NCBI RefSeq assembly: GCF_018130765.1
Contig: NZ_JAFCJZ010000034.1
Span: 1-64,000, forward strand
Direction of reading: 5' to 3'
From: Bradyrhizobium iriomotense
GTDB lineage: Bacteria; Pseudomonadota; Alphaproteobacteria; Rhizobiales; Xanthobacteraceae
DNA length: 64,000 nt
Position numbers and translations under genes: made by a program. Shown here piece by piece: positions 22,691-31,758 of this stretch (its first letter is position 1; each line of letters starts with the position of its first letter). Below the pieces are notes generated by a model. The model did no database searches. It saw only the letters and a list, made by a program, of their open reading frames with translations, and had not been told where the DNA came from.

Positions 22691-24565
22691 ATGACGACGT
22701 CAGATACGGCTGTGCACACGCAGCCCTTCCAGGCCGAGGTTTCCGAGCTTCTGCACCTCATGGTGCATTCCGTCTATTCGGAGACCGACATCTTCCTGCG
22801 CGAGCTTGTCTCCAACGCCTCGGATGCCTGCGACAAGCTGCGCTACGAGGCGATCGCGACTCCGGCGCTGCTGGGCGAGGGCGACGCGCTCAAGATCCGC
22901 ATCATCCCGAACAAGACGGCCGGAACGCTCACGATCGCCGACAATGGCATCGGCATGGAGCGGCAGGAGCTGATCGACCATCTCGGCACCATCGCCCGTT
23001 CCGGCACCAAGGCCTTCGTGTCCAAGCTGAAGGAGGCCAAGGACGGTCTCGGCCTGATCGGCCAGTTCGGCGTCGGCTTCTATTCCGCCTTCATGGTCGC
23101 CGACAGGATCGTCGTCATCAGCCGCCGTGCCGGCGAGAGCGACGTCTGGACCTGGACGTCTTCCGGCGGCTCCGGCTTCGAGATCGCCCGGGCGAGCGAG
23201 GAGGACGCTTCGCGCGTCGTGCGCGGCACCGAGATCGTCCTGCACCTGAAGGACGACGCCAAGAAATATCTCGAAACCTACGAGATCGAGCGCATCGTCG
23301 GCGCCTATTCCGACAACATCCTGTTCCCCATCGAGTTGGTGCCGGAAGAGGGCGAGCCGCGCCAGATCAACTCGGCGAGCGCGCTGTGGCAGCGCTCGAA
23401 ATCCGAGCTTTCGGCGGAGGATTACAAGAAGGCCTATCAGCAGATCGCCTCGGCCTTCGACGATCCCGCGATGACGCTGCACTACCGCGCCGAAGGGCGC
23501 TACTCCTACGCCGTGCTGCTGTTCGCGCCGTCGACCAAGCCGTTCGACCTGTTCGAGCCGAACCGCAAGGGGCGGGTGAAGCTCTATGTCCGCCGCGTCT
23601 TCATCACCGATGATGCCGATCTCTTGCCGGGCTATCTGCGCTTCATCCGCGGCGTCGTCGACAGCGAGGATCTGCCGCTCAACATCTCGCGCGAGATGCT
23701 CCAGAACAATCCGCAGCTGGCGCAGATTCGGAAAGCCGTCGCCACTCGTGTCGTGTCCGAGCTCGAAAACCTAGCCGACAAGGACCCGGAGAATTTTGCA
23801 AAGATATGGGACGCCTTCGGCGCGGTGCTGAAGGAAGGCGTCTACGAGGATTTCGAGCGCCGCGAGAAGCTGCTGGCGCTGTCGCGCTTCACCACCACGA
23901 CGGGCGAGAAGCGGTCGCTGGAGCAGGTCGTCGCCGATTTCAAGCCGAACCAGACCGAGATCTATTATCTCGTCGGCGACAGCATCGAGCGGCTGAAGTC
24001 CAACCCGCGGCTGGAAGCTGCGACCGCGCGCGGCATCGAGGTGCTGCTGCTGTCCGATCCGGTCGACGCCTTCTGGACCTCGATGCCGACGGAGTTCGAG
24101 GGCAAGCCGCTGAAGTCGTTGAGCCAGGGCGATCTCAACCTCGACCTGATCCCGCGCCTCGACGACAAGGACGAGGCGAAGAAGGACGAGCCCGTCGCCG
24201 ATGAAGCGGCCACCATCGCCGTGATCAAGGCCGCGCTCGGCCAGCGCGTCAGCGACGTCAAGGCCTCGACGCGCCTCACCAGCTCGGCCTCCTGCCTCGT
24301 CGCCGACAGCCAGGGCCCGAGCCGCGAGCTCGAGCGCATCCTGTCGCAGCAGAACCGCGGCATGCGCACCAAGCCGGTGCTCGAGATCAATCTGCGCCAT
24401 CCGATGGTGGGCGCGATCACCAGGGCCCCGGCCGGCTCCGGGGACGTCGACGATCTCAGTCTGCTCCTGCTCGAGCAGGCGCAGATCCTGGACGGCGAGT
24501 TGCCGGAAGACCCCGCGGCGTTTGCGGCGAGGCTGAACCGGCTGGTGCTGCAGGGGCTGGGCTAG
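22691..24565 (+). CDS. htpG: Molecular chaperone HtpG (Hsp90)
   Basis: A 624-residue bacterial Hsp90. The N-terminal ATPase domain shows ELVSNASDACDKLRYE, IADNGIGM, GTIARSGTKAF and IGQFGVGFYSAFMV, the Bergerat-fold nucleotide site; the middle domain has FPIELV, GRVKLYVRRVFI and LPLNISREMLQ; the C-terminal dimerisation domain follows residue about 510. Length is normal and all ATPase motifs are intact. It acts as an ATP-dependent homodimeric chaperone in the cytoplasm. It stands alone, and the upstream region has a possible heat-shock promoter. Confidence 0.97.
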   Translation: MTTSDTAVHTQPFQAEVSELLHLMVHSVYSETDIFLRELVSNASDACDKLRYEAIATPALLGEGDALKIRIIPNKTAGTLTIADNGIGMERQELIDHLGTIARSGTKAFVSKLKEAKDGLGLIGQFGVGFYSAFMVADRIVVISRRAGESDVWTWTSSGGSGFEIARASEEDASRVVRGTEIVLHLKDDAKKYLETYEIERIVGAYSDNILFPIELVPEEGEPRQINSASALWQRSKSELSAEDYKKAYQQIASAFDDPAMTLHYRAEGRYSYAVLLFAPSTKPFDLFEPNRKGRVKLYVRRVFITDDADLLPGYLRFIRGVVDSEDLPLNISREMLQNNPQLAQIRKAVATRVVSELENLADKDPENFAKIWDAFGAVLKEGVYEDFERREKLLALSRFTTTTGEKRSLEQVVADFKPNQTEIYYLVGDSIERLKSNPRLEAATARGIEVLLLSDPVDAFWTSMPTEFEGKPLKSLSQGDLNLDLIPRLDDKDEAKKDEPVADEAATIAVIKAALGQRVSDVKASTRLTSSASCLVADSQGPSRELERILSQQNRGMRTKPVLEINLRHPMVGAITRAPAGSGDVDDLSLLLLEQAQILDGELPEDPAAFAARLNRLVLQGLG

Positions 24566-24583
24566 CTTCGCGCGGCTTCGTTC

Positions 24584-24617
24584 GTCGTCATGTCCGGGTC
24601 AGGTCCGGCCATGACGA
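24584..24617. repeat. Short inverted repeat after htpG
   Basis: GTCGTCATGTCCGG and CCGGCCATGACGA are nearly complementary around a short loop. It begins 19 bases after the htpG stop and may act as its terminator; it resembles the ends of the family B intergenic repeats. Confidence 0.5.
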
Positions 24618-24662
24618 CCGCGTCGCGAGAAGCCCACCTCACCTTGCCGTCATATGTCCTTG

Positions 24663-24688
24663 GGAACAGTCGCCTCCGCGGCGGTGTT
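24663..24688 (+). promoter_or_regulatory. Weak EcfG-type promoter before DUF3551 genes
   Basis: GGAAC at 24663-24667 and GTT at 24686-24688 are separated by 18 bases (GGAAC-N17-tGTT). The first base of the -10 is T instead of the preferred C. It lies 60 bases before the first DUF3551 gene. Confidence 0.4.
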
Positions 24689-24747
24689 ATGCCATAGGAG
24701 GCTGTCGGCATCAGATCTGCCGACGCCATCGATTCGAGGATGTCTCC

Positions 24748-25029
24748 ATGCGTTTGCCGATCCTGACCCTCACCGCGATTGTCACGTTGTTTGCTGCGGC
24801 AGATGCGCGCGCCCAGACCTATGACCCGCGCTATCCGGTGTGCATGCACGTCTACATGCCGGGTGGCTTCGGTGGTGGCGGCGGCGACTATTACGACTGC
24901 TCCTTCACCTCGCTGCCGCAGTGCCGCGCCACGGCTTCGGGACGCTCCGCGAGCTGCGACCTCAATCCCTATTACGCCTTCGACGAACCGCCGCCGCCTC
25001 CGCGCAAGCGTCACAAGAAGGTGTATTGA
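24748..25029 (+). CDS. DUF3551 small secreted protein, copy 1
   Basis: A 93-residue protein with a signal peptide ending near ARAQ. The mature part has PVCMHVYMPGGFGGGG, YYDCSFTSLPQCRATASGRS and SCDLNPYY, the four-cysteine pattern of DUF3551, a family very abundant in Bradyrhizobium genomes. The cysteines probably form two disulfides in the periplasm or outside the cell. A proline-rich, basic tail (EPPPPPRKRHKK) follows. Function unknown. A second copy follows 27 bases downstream, most likely in the same operon. Confidence 0.85.
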   Translation: MRLPILTLTAIVTLFAAADARAQTYDPRYPVCMHVYMPGGFGGGGGDYYDCSFTSLPQCRATASGRSASCDLNPYYAFDEPPPPPRKRHKKVY

Positions 25030-25056
25030 GCAATCCGGAGCGCAGGAGCGTTCGTC

Positions 25057-25326
25057 ATGCGTTTCTCGTTTGGCCAGGTCGTGATCGTCGGTGCGGTGCT
25101 CGCAGCCGCGCCGTCGCACGCGCAGACCTTCGACCCCAGTTTTCCCGTCTGCATGCACGTCTATTCCGGCGCGAATGGCGGTGGCGGAGAGTGGTACGAC
25201 TGCTCCTTCACGTCTCTGCCGCAATGCCGCGGCACCGCTTCAGGCCGCGCCGCGACCTGCGATCTCAATCCGTATTATCCGGTCAGCGCGCCGTCGCCAC
25301 GCCTGCGTCGCGGGCGAAGCGGCTAG
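25057..25326 (+). CDS. DUF3551 small secreted protein, copy 2
   Basis: An 89-residue paralogue of the gene just upstream. The signal peptide ends near SHAQ; FPVCMHVYSGANGGGGEWY, DCSFTSLPQCRGTASGRA and TCDLNPYYPV keep all four cysteines and the spacing of copy 1. The glycine-rich loop and the C-terminal tail are the parts that differ. The strong conservation of SFTSLPQCR...TASGR against divergent signal peptides shows selection on the mature domain. Function unknown. Confidence 0.85.
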   Translation: MRFSFGQVVIVGAVLAAAPSHAQTFDPSFPVCMHVYSGANGGGGEWYDCSFTSLPQCRGTASGRAATCDLNPYYPVSAPSPRLRRGRSG

Positions 25327-25348
25327 CTTCCTTTATCCGGATCAAGTC

Positions 25349-26080
25349 TTAGGTGCCGTGAGGCGCCTTGTCGGTCGCGACGGCGATCGCGTCGGCCAAT
25401 TGCCAGCTCATCTTGTCCGTGGTCCAGTCGCTGGCATGCAGCCTGCTATCATCGCCCGGGTCCACTAGGCGGTCGAACGAGATCTGCGCGACCTCGTGCC
25501 AGCCCTTCATCAGCGCGAAGCGGCGGAAGACGTTGACGCCCTTCTCGCGCGCGATCCGGCTGATCGCCTCGACCATGGCCTCCGCCTTCTCACGCTTGGC
25601 CGGCGTCAGCACTGCCGGCACATATTGAAGGTCCATCAGGATCACGTCGATCTGCTTGGCGCCGAGCAGTTGGTCGACACCGTCACGAATGGCGTTGGTG
25701 GTGTCGGCGAACGAGGGACCGTCGGCCTGCCACACCGAATTAGTGCCGATTTGCCAGATGACGAGATCGGGCTTCAGGTCGAAGACGTCGTGCTCGAACC
25801 GCTTCAGCTCCAAAGGCGCGTCTTCGCCGCCGACGCCGCGGTTGATCACCTCGATTGCGACATTTGGAAATTTGATCCGAAGAGCCGCCAGCAGCCGCTG
25901 CGGATAGGGAGCGATGCCTCCTTCGCCCGCCGTGGTCGACGAGCCGATCGCGACCACCCTGGCCTGCCCAGCTTTCACGCAACGGGCGAAATTGATCAGT
26001 GGCTGCTCGAACGGCGCGGCCTGGACGGGAAACTCCAAGGGATCGAGAGCCACGGGTCGCCTCCCTTTCAACTCCGACAA
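25349..26080 (-). CDS. SGNH/GDSL-type hydrolase
   Basis: A 243-residue SGNH hydrolase. Block I is AIGSSTTAGEG (44-54) with Ser48 the likely nucleophile, so the Asp of the classical GDS is replaced by Ser. RGVGGEDAP supplies the block II glycine and WQIGTNSVW the block III GTN. Near the C-terminus DDSRLHASD holds an Asp and a His for the triad, at slightly unusual spacing. Such enzymes deacylate lipids, sugars or peptidoglycan. No signal peptide is visible. It is convergent with the DUF3551 pair. Substrate unknown. Confidence 0.82.
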   Translation of the reverse strand: MSELKGRRPVALDPLEFPVQAAPFEQPLINFARCVKAGQARVVAIGSSTTAGEGGIAPYPQRLLAALRIKFPNVAIEVINRGVGGEDAPLELKRFEHDVFDLKPDLVIWQIGTNSVWQADGPSFADTTNAIRDGVDQLLGAKQIDVILMDLQYVPAVLTPAKREKAEAMVEAISRIAREKGVNVFRRFALMKGWHEVAQISFDRLVDPGDDSRLHASDWTTDKMSWQLADAIAVATDKAPHGT

Positions 26081-26142
26081 CGCAGGGTAGAAAAGAATAG
26101 CCGGTTTACCCGGGATCGCCTAGCCGCGGCGGGGCTGGATCG

Positions 26143-27132
26143 CTATTCCTTCCTGATCCCCGACAGCTCGACCACCTTGCGCCAGCGCTCGGTCTCCGCC
26201 GTCAGCATGCCGCCGAACGCGCCGGCATTGCCGTGCAGCGGGATCGCGCCGAGCTCGGCGATGCGGGCCTTGATCTCGGCGTCGGAGAGTGCGGCGTCGA
26301 TCTCGCGGTTGAGCAGGTCGACGATTTCGAGCGGCGTGTCGTGCGGCGCGCCGACGCCGTAGAACGAGCTCGTCTCATAGCCGGCAAGTGTGTCGGCGAT
26401 CGGCGGCACGTCGGGGAGGATCTCCGAGTGTTCGCGCGTGGTGACGCCGAGCGCGCGCAGCTTGCCCGCGCGCACCAGCTCGAAGGACGAGGTGACGTTG
26501 TCGAACATGCCCTGGATCTGGCCGCTCATCACGTCGGTCAGGCCCGGCGCCGAGCCGCGATAGGGCACATGCGTGAACTGCACGCTCGCGAGCGACTTGA
26601 ACAATTCGCCGGACAGATGCAGCGAGGTGCCGATGCCGGAGGAGGCGATCGACATCTTGCCGGGATTGGCCTTGGCGTAGGCGATGAAGTCGGCGACTGT
26701 CTTTACCGGCAGATCATTGTTGACGACCAGCACCAGCGGGATCCGCGCCACGCCCGCCACCGGCGCGATGCTCTTGGCGAAATCATACGGCAGCGCCGGA
26801 TCGAACGAAGCATTGATCGCGTTCGCAGTCGAGGTCAGCAGCAGTGTGTGGCCGTCGGGAGCCGCGGCGATCACGGCCTGCGTCCCGATATTGCTGCCGG
26901 CGCCGGGCTTGTTCTCGACCACGAAGGTCTGGCCGAGCCGGTCGGACAGGCGCTGGCACAGCAGCCGTGACAGCACGTCGGTCGCGCCGCCCGGCGCGTA
27001 GGGCACCACCCATTTCACGCTACGCGAGGGATAAGAGGGGTTGCCGAGCGCAAAGGCGCGTGGTGCGGCGAGCGTGACTGCGGCACACGCGGCAGTCTGA
27101 AGGAAATGTCGTCTGGTGATCGTCATCTGCAT
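26143..27132 (-). CDS. Bug/TctC-family periplasmic binding receptor
   Basis: A 329-residue extracytoplasmic receptor. The N-terminus TITRRHFLQTAACAAVTLAAP has a twin-arginine-type motif before its hydrophobic stretch, suggesting Tat export. SRSVKWVVPYAPGGATDVLSR is the hallmark binding strand of Bug proteins, and ENKPGAGSNIGTQAV and GTSLHLSGELF follow. These receptors bind carboxylates and related solutes. No membrane components of a TTT transporter are beside it, as is common for orphan Bug genes. Start 27132 or 27126 are both possible; longer frames run into the family A repeat. Confidence 0.87.
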   Translation of the reverse strand: MQMTITRRHFLQTAACAAVTLAAPRAFALGNPSYPSRSVKWVVPYAPGGATDVLSRLLCQRLSDRLGQTFVVENKPGAGSNIGTQAVIAAAPDGHTLLLTSTANAINASFDPALPYDFAKSIAPVAGVARIPLVLVVNNDLPVKTVADFIAYAKANPGKMSIASSGIGTSLHLSGELFKSLASVQFTHVPYRGSAPGLTDVMSGQIQGMFDNVTSSFELVRAGKLRALGVTTREHSEILPDVPPIADTLAGYETSSFYGVGAPHDTPLEIVDLLNREIDAALSDAEIKARIAELGAIPLHGNAGAFGGMLTAETERWRKVVELSGIRKE

Positions 27133-27467
27133 CCCCGCTCTTCTTCTTCCTTCTCCCCTTGTGGGAGAAGGTGGCGCGCAGCGCCGGATGAGGGGTTTTC
27201 TCCACTTGCGAGATTGCCTGTGTGGAGAGAGACCCCTCACCCGTCGCGCTGCGCGCGCCACCCTCTCCCACAAGGGGAGAGGGTGAGAGTGCCACTCAGC
27301 ATTTGCTGCTATCGCAAGAATCGCACCAGGCCGCACGCCGTTCCCGCCGGCTTGGTAAAGGATGACTAGAGTTAATCGCGCACTAACCGGCTTTTACCTT
27401 GTCTCTTAACGCCTGGGCAGGACGCGATGGATTAAGCTGCCCGAACCAGCAGACACGTTCCGAAAGA
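27133..27467. other. Divergent intergenic region with repeat
   Basis: About 335 bases between the divergent Bug receptor and acyl-CoA synthetase genes. The first half is filled by a family A repeat (27149-27283). The rest, including TAAAGGATGACTAGAGTTAATC, probably carries the synthetase promoter but no clear consensus was found. Confidence 0.5.
27149..27283. repeat. Dispersed inverted repeat, family A
   Basis: CCTTCTCCCCTTGTGGGAGA on the left and CCCTCTCCCACAAGGGGAGA on the right, with GCCGGATGAGGGGT and ACCCCTCACCCG as inner arms. It lies immediately upstream of the Bug-receptor start, so it is probably transcribed into that 5' leader. Confidence 0.85.
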
Positions 27468-29282
27468 ATGAACGGCATGACCACCGGCGTCATCGAGCAA
27501 CCGAAAGCCGCGCGCGCGCCCTCGGCATCCAGGATCTGGCTGAAGGCCATCGAGCTCACGGCGCGGATCGAGACGCTGCCGGGCCGCCTGTTCGCTGACG
27601 TCGTCGACGATTGGGCGCAGCGCCAGCCCGACCGCATCGCGCTGGTCATGGACGATGCGATGCTCGACTATGACGGCCTCTCGAAGCGGATCAGCCGCTA
27701 TGCGCGCTGGGCCCGCTCCGTCGGCGTGGCCAAGGGCGACACCGTCGCACTGATCATGCCGAACGGCATCGACTATGTCGCCGCGTGGCTCGGCATCAGC
27801 CGCGTCGGCGGCGTGGTCGCGCTGATCAACATAAAACTCATTGGCCAATCGCTCGCGCATTGCCTCGATGTCGCGAAGCCCCTGCATATCATCGTCGCGC
27901 ACGATCTGATGGCGACGCTGGAGAGCGCGAAGCCGCATCTGAAGACGGAAGCGAAGATCTGGACCCATGGCGATGCCCGCAGCGAGCGCGCCATTGACGT
28001 CGCGCTTGCCGCGCTGGACGACGGTCCGCTCCTGGCGGAGGAGCATGGCGGCGTCACCATCGATGACCGCGCGCTGCTGATCTACACCTCCGGCACCACC
28101 GGCCTGCCCAAGGCGGCCAGCATCAGCCATCGCCGCATCCTCAATTGGGGTTTCTGGTTCGCCGGTCTAACAGGCGCGAGCCCGCAGGACCGGCTCTATG
28201 ACTGTCTGCCGCTGTTCCACTCGGTCGGCGGCATCGTCGCGCCCTGCAGCATGCTCGCTGCCGGCGGCTCGGTGGTGATCGCCGAAAAATTCTCGGCCTC
28301 GAATTTCTGGTCCGACATCGTGCGGCACGACTGCACGCTGTTCCAGTACATCGGCGAGCTCTGCCGCTATCTGCTCAAGGCGCCGCCGTCGGAATACGAA
28401 AACCGGCATCGGCTGCGGCTTGCCTGCGGCAACGGCCTGCGCGGCGACATCTGGGAGGATTTCCAGGGACGCTTCGCCATTCCACGCATCCTCGAATTCT
28501 ATGCGGCCACCGAAGGCAATTTCTCGCTGTTCAACGTCGAGGGACAGGTGGGCGCGATCGGCCGCATCCCGCCGCTGCTCGCGCATCGCTTTCCCGCGAG
28601 CCTCGTCAAACTCGACCCCGACAGCGGCGCACCGCTGCGCAATGAAGGCGGCTTTTGCCTGGCCTCCGCCCGCGGCGAGGCCGGCGAAGCGATCGGCCGC
28701 ATCGGCACCGCGGACCAGGGCGGTGGTCGCTTCGAGGGCTACACGGATGCCGGCGAGACCGAGAAGAAGATCCTGCGCGACGTCTTCGCCAAGGGCGATG
28801 CCTGGTTCCGTACCGGCGATCTGATGCGGCTCGACGACAAGGGCTTTTTCCATTTCGTCGACCGCATCGGCGACACGTTCCGCTGGAAGGGCGAGAACGT
28901 CGCGACCTCGGAGGTGAACGATGCCGTGCGCGATTTCACCGGCGTGGTCGATGCCACCACCTACGGCGTCAGCATCCCCGGCACCGACGGTCGCGCCGGC
29001 ATGAGTGCGATCGTCGTGAACGAGGGCTTTGACGTCACCGCGCTGTCTGCCCATCTCGCGCAGCGCCTGCCGGCTTACGCCCGCCCGGTTTTCATCCGCA
29101 TCTCGCGCGAGCTCGATGCCACCGAGACCTTCAAGCAGAAGAAGGGTGAGCTCGCCCGCGAGGGCTTTGACCCCAGCGCGATCTCCGATCCGCTGTTCAT
29201 GCTCGAGCCGAAGTCAGGCGCCTATGTCGCGCTGGACGGGAAGGCCTATGCGGCAATCTCCGAGGGCGCGATCCGGCTGTAG
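27468..29282 (+). CDS. Long-chain acyl-CoA synthetase (FATP-like)
   Basis: A 604-residue adenylate-forming enzyme. The A3 motif IYTSGTTGLPKAA is at about 205-217, FYAATEGNFSLFN is the A5 region typical of FATP/very-long-chain synthetases, and DAWFRTGDLMRLDDKGFFHFVDRIGDTFRWKGENV covers A7/A8. FIRISRELDATETFKQKK carries the C-terminal part. It should make acyl-CoA from long-chain fatty acids, probably at the inner membrane. The ATG at 27468 is used; 27477 is an alternative. It precedes the acyl carrier protein operon by about 140 bases and may supply it with acyl groups. Confidence 0.9.
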   Translation: MNGMTTGVIEQPKAARAPSASRIWLKAIELTARIETLPGRLFADVVDDWAQRQPDRIALVMDDAMLDYDGLSKRISRYARWARSVGVAKGDTVALIMPNGIDYVAAWLGISRVGGVVALINIKLIGQSLAHCLDVAKPLHIIVAHDLMATLESAKPHLKTEAKIWTHGDARSERAIDVALAALDDGPLLAEEHGGVTIDDRALLIYTSGTTGLPKAASISHRRILNWGFWFAGLTGASPQDRLYDCLPLFHSVGGIVAPCSMLAAGGSVVIAEKFSASNFWSDIVRHDCTLFQYIGELCRYLLKAPPSEYENRHRLRLACGNGLRGDIWEDFQGRFAIPRILEFYAATEGNFSLFNVEGQVGAIGRIPPLLAHRFPASLVKLDPDSGAPLRNEGGFCLASARGEAGEAIGRIGTADQGGGRFEGYTDAGETEKKILRDVFAKGDAWFRTGDLMRLDDKGFFHFVDRIGDTFRWKGENVATSEVNDAVRDFTGVVDATTYGVSIPGTDGRAGMSAIVVNEGFDVTALSAHLAQRLPAYARPVFIRISRELDATETFKQKKGELAREGFDPSAISDPLFMLEPKSGAYVALDGKAYAAISEGAIRL

Positions 29283-29426
29283 CGCAACCAAAATCGGGAG
29301 ATAGGTCCAATTTTATCTGAATTGTCCAAGAAGCCATTTACTTCTGTCGGGTAAACAGACGGCCATGGGGAGGCGGTCATCAAGAGCCGCCACAACAACG
29401 AGATCGATAACAAAAGCGAGCCAGCC

Positions 29427-29672
29427 ATGTCGGTAAGGTCTAAGGTCATCGAAGCGATCCAGCAGATCGCCAAGGAGCAGCACGTCACGCTTCCCGCGCT
29501 CTCGGACGATCTGTCCCTGCACGAGACGGGTTTCGACTCGCTCGCCTTCGCCATTCTGGTTGCCCGCCTCGAGGACGAGACCGGTGTCGATCCCTTCACC
29601 ATTTCCGAGGACGCCGCGTTCCCCGCCACGGTGGGCGATTTCGTGCGGGCCTACGAAAATGTCCCCGCGTGA
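29427..29672 (+). CDS. Dedicated acyl carrier protein
   Basis: An 81-residue acyl carrier protein. The phosphopantetheine attachment site is Ser38 in TGFDSLAFAI, and the surrounding helices fit the family. It differs from a housekeeping AcpP, which normally has DSLDTVEL after the serine, and it lies away from fab genes, so it is probably dedicated to the two enzymes that follow. Its last 14 bases overlap the AMP-ligase gene, implying translational coupling. The product of this operon is unknown. Confidence 0.9.
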   Translation: MSVRSKVIEAIQQIAKEQHVTLPALSDDLSLHETGFDSLAFAILVARLEDETGVDPFTISEDAAFPATVGDFVRAYENVPA

Positions 29673-31041
29673 GATTTTTGCGCTCCGCGACTATCTGAGC
29701 CCGGAGCTCAAGGGCCGCACGATCTCCGATGCGCATGATGTCGTGTCGCTGACCGACATCCTGTCGCACACGGTTCTGGGGGGCCGCCTGCACGAACTGT
29801 CCGGCCGCGCCGTGCTGCTCAAGCTGTCCGACCAGCTCCGGTCCGGCCTTGCCATGATCGAGCTCGACGGTATCGCCCGTCGCATGCTGCTGTGTCCGCC
29901 GGACCTCAACCCGGCACATCTCGACGCCCTGATCGCGGATGCCGGGATCGATGCTGTCGTCACCGACGAGCCCGATCGTTGGGCGGAGACCGGCGTGCCG
30001 CTGATCGTCACCGCACACTTGCCGCTTCAAGCCACCGCGCCAGCCAGGACCGAGCGCGCCACCGAATGGCTGATGCTCACCTCGGGCACGTCGGGCGTAC
30101 CCAAGATCGCCGGCCATACGCTGGAAGCGCTGACCGGCGCCATCGTTGCCGAAGGCCCCGCGCGCGGACCTGCGCCGGTGTGGGCCACCTTCTACGACAT
30201 CCGCCGCTATGGCGGCCTGCAGATCTTCCTCCGTGCCGTTCTCTCCGGCGGCTCGATGGTGCTGTCCGATCCGCATGAGGCGCTCGCCGATCATGTCGCG
30301 CGGCTGAACGCGCGCGGCGTCTCGCACATTTCCGGCACGCCCTCGCATTGGCGCAAGCTGTTGATGAGCGGTTCGGCCGCGCAATTCGCACCGCGCTACG
30401 TCCGTCTCTCCGGCGAGATCGCCGACCAGGCCGTGCTGGACGGCCTGAAGGCGGCGTTCCCGAATTCCTCCGTCGGCCACGCCTATGCCTCCACCGAGGC
30501 CGGCGTCGGCTTCGCCGTCAATGACGGGCTGGAGGGTTTTCCCGCCGATTATCTCGGCAACCGCAACGGCGTCGAGATGAAGGTCGTCGACGGCTCGCTG
30601 CGCATCCGCTCGACGCGAACGGCGCACGCTTACATCGGCCGCAATGCCGCAGCGCTCACCGATGCCGACGGGTTTGTCGACAGCGGCGACATTGTCGAGC
30701 TGCGCGGCGACCGCTATTATTTTGTCGGCCGCCGCGGCGGCATCATCAATATCGGTGGACTGAAGGTCCACCCCGAGGAGATCGAAGCGGTGATCAACCG
30801 TCATCCTGATGTGCGGATGTCGCAGGCGAAATCGCGCAAGAGCCCGATTACCGGCGGCATCGTCGTCGCCGATGTGATCCTTGCCGACGGCACGGAGCAG
30901 GCGCGGGTGAAGGAAATTCGCGACCAGATCCTGGAGCAGTGCCGGGCCCAGCTCGCGTCCCACAAGGTGCCGGCGGTGATCCGCTTCGTCGAGGCGCTCG
31001 ATGTCACCCCGGCCGGAAAACTGGCGCGCACCGATGCATAA
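29659..31041 (+). CDS. Short AMP-dependent acyl ligase acting with ACP
   Basis: A 460-residue adenylate-forming enzyme. The A3 motif LTSGTSGVPKIAG is at 140-152, YASTEAGVGF is A5, FVDSGDIVEL and YYFVGRRGGIINIGGLKVHPEE are A7/A8, and Lys454 in TPAGKLART is the catalytic lysine. The N-terminal region before A3 is shorter than in most acyl-CoA synthetases and lacks much of the usual subdomain. Because it overlaps the acyl carrier protein gene by 14 bases and the SDR gene by eight, it probably loads an acid onto that carrier. Substrate unknown. Confidence 0.87.
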   Translation: MSPREIFALRDYLSPELKGRTISDAHDVVSLTDILSHTVLGGRLHELSGRAVLLKLSDQLRSGLAMIELDGIARRMLLCPPDLNPAHLDALIADAGIDAVVTDEPDRWAETGVPLIVTAHLPLQATAPARTERATEWLMLTSGTSGVPKIAGHTLEALTGAIVAEGPARGPAPVWATFYDIRRYGGLQIFLRAVLSGGSMVLSDPHEALADHVARLNARGVSHISGTPSHWRKLLMSGSAAQFAPRYVRLSGEIADQAVLDGLKAAFPNSSVGHAYASTEAGVGFAVNDGLEGFPADYLGNRNGVEMKVVDGSLRIRSTRTAHAYIGRNAAALTDADGFVDSGDIVELRGDRYYFVGRRGGIINIGGLKVHPEEIEAVINRHPDVRMSQAKSRKSPITGGIVVADVILADGTEQARVKEIRDQILEQCRAQLASHKVPAVIRFVEALDVTPAGKLARTDA

Positions 31042-31756
31042 CGTTCTCGTCACCGGCGGCAGCCGCGGCATTGGACTAGCGATCGGCAAGCGCCTGGCCG
31101 CTGCCGGCTTCAATGTGATTGCGGCCGCGCGGCGCGAGAGCGACGAGCTCAAGGCCGCGATTGCCGAATCCGACGGCCACCTGCATTTCCGTGCCTGCGA
31201 TCTCGCCGTGATCGACGCGATCCCGGCCTTCGCAAAGCTCGTGCGCGACGAGTTCGGCCCGATCTACGGCCTCGTCAACAATGCCGGCCTCGGCACCGAA
31301 GGCCTGCTCGCCACCATGCACAATTCCGAGATCGAGGCGCTGGTACAGCTCAACGTGCTGTCGCCGATCATCCTCACCAAATATGTAGCGCGGCAGATGA
31401 TGGCCGACGGCGCCGGCCGCATCATCAACATCTCCTCGATCATCGCGACCACGGGCTATAATGGCCTGTCGGTCTACGGCGCGACCAAGGCGGCCGCGAC
31501 CGGCTTCACCCGTTCGCTCGCGCGCGAGGTCGGCAAGCTCGGCATCACCGTGAATGCGATCGCGCCGGGCTTCATCGACACCGAACTCACGCACAATCTC
31601 TCGGACGAAGGCCGCAAGCGCATCGCTGGCCGCAGCGCGCTGCGCCGTTTGCCGGAGACGGATGACGTCGCACGCATGGTGGAATATCTCCTGGGCGATG
31701 GCGGCCGCAACGTCACGGGCACCGTGTTCACGATCGACGCCGGGAATACGGCGTAG
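31034..31756 (+). CDS. SDR 3-ketoacyl reductase (FabG-like)
   Basis: A 240-residue short-chain dehydrogenase. VLVTGGSRGIG (4-14) is the cofactor motif, NNAG follows at 82-85, and the triad is Ser135, Tyr148 and Lys152 (VYGATK). IAPGFIDTELTHNLSDEG is a FabG-like substrate loop, and Arg33/34 in AARR suggests NADPH. The start ATG overlaps the AMP-ligase stop by eight bases. With the carrier protein and ligase it would reduce a ketoacyl-ACP, hinting at a small biosynthetic pathway. A ketosynthase is not present in the window. Confidence 0.9.
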   Translation: MHNVLVTGGSRGIGLAIGKRLAAAGFNVIAAARRESDELKAAIAESDGHLHFRACDLAVIDAIPAFAKLVRDEFGPIYGLVNNAGLGTEGLLATMHNSEIEALVQLNVLSPIILTKYVARQMMADGAGRIINISSIIATTGYNGLSVYGATKAAATGFTRSLAREVGKLGITVNAIAPGFIDTELTHNLSDEGRKRIAGRSALRRLPETDDVARMVEYLLGDGGRNVTGTVFTIDAGNTA

Positions 31757-31758
31757 GC

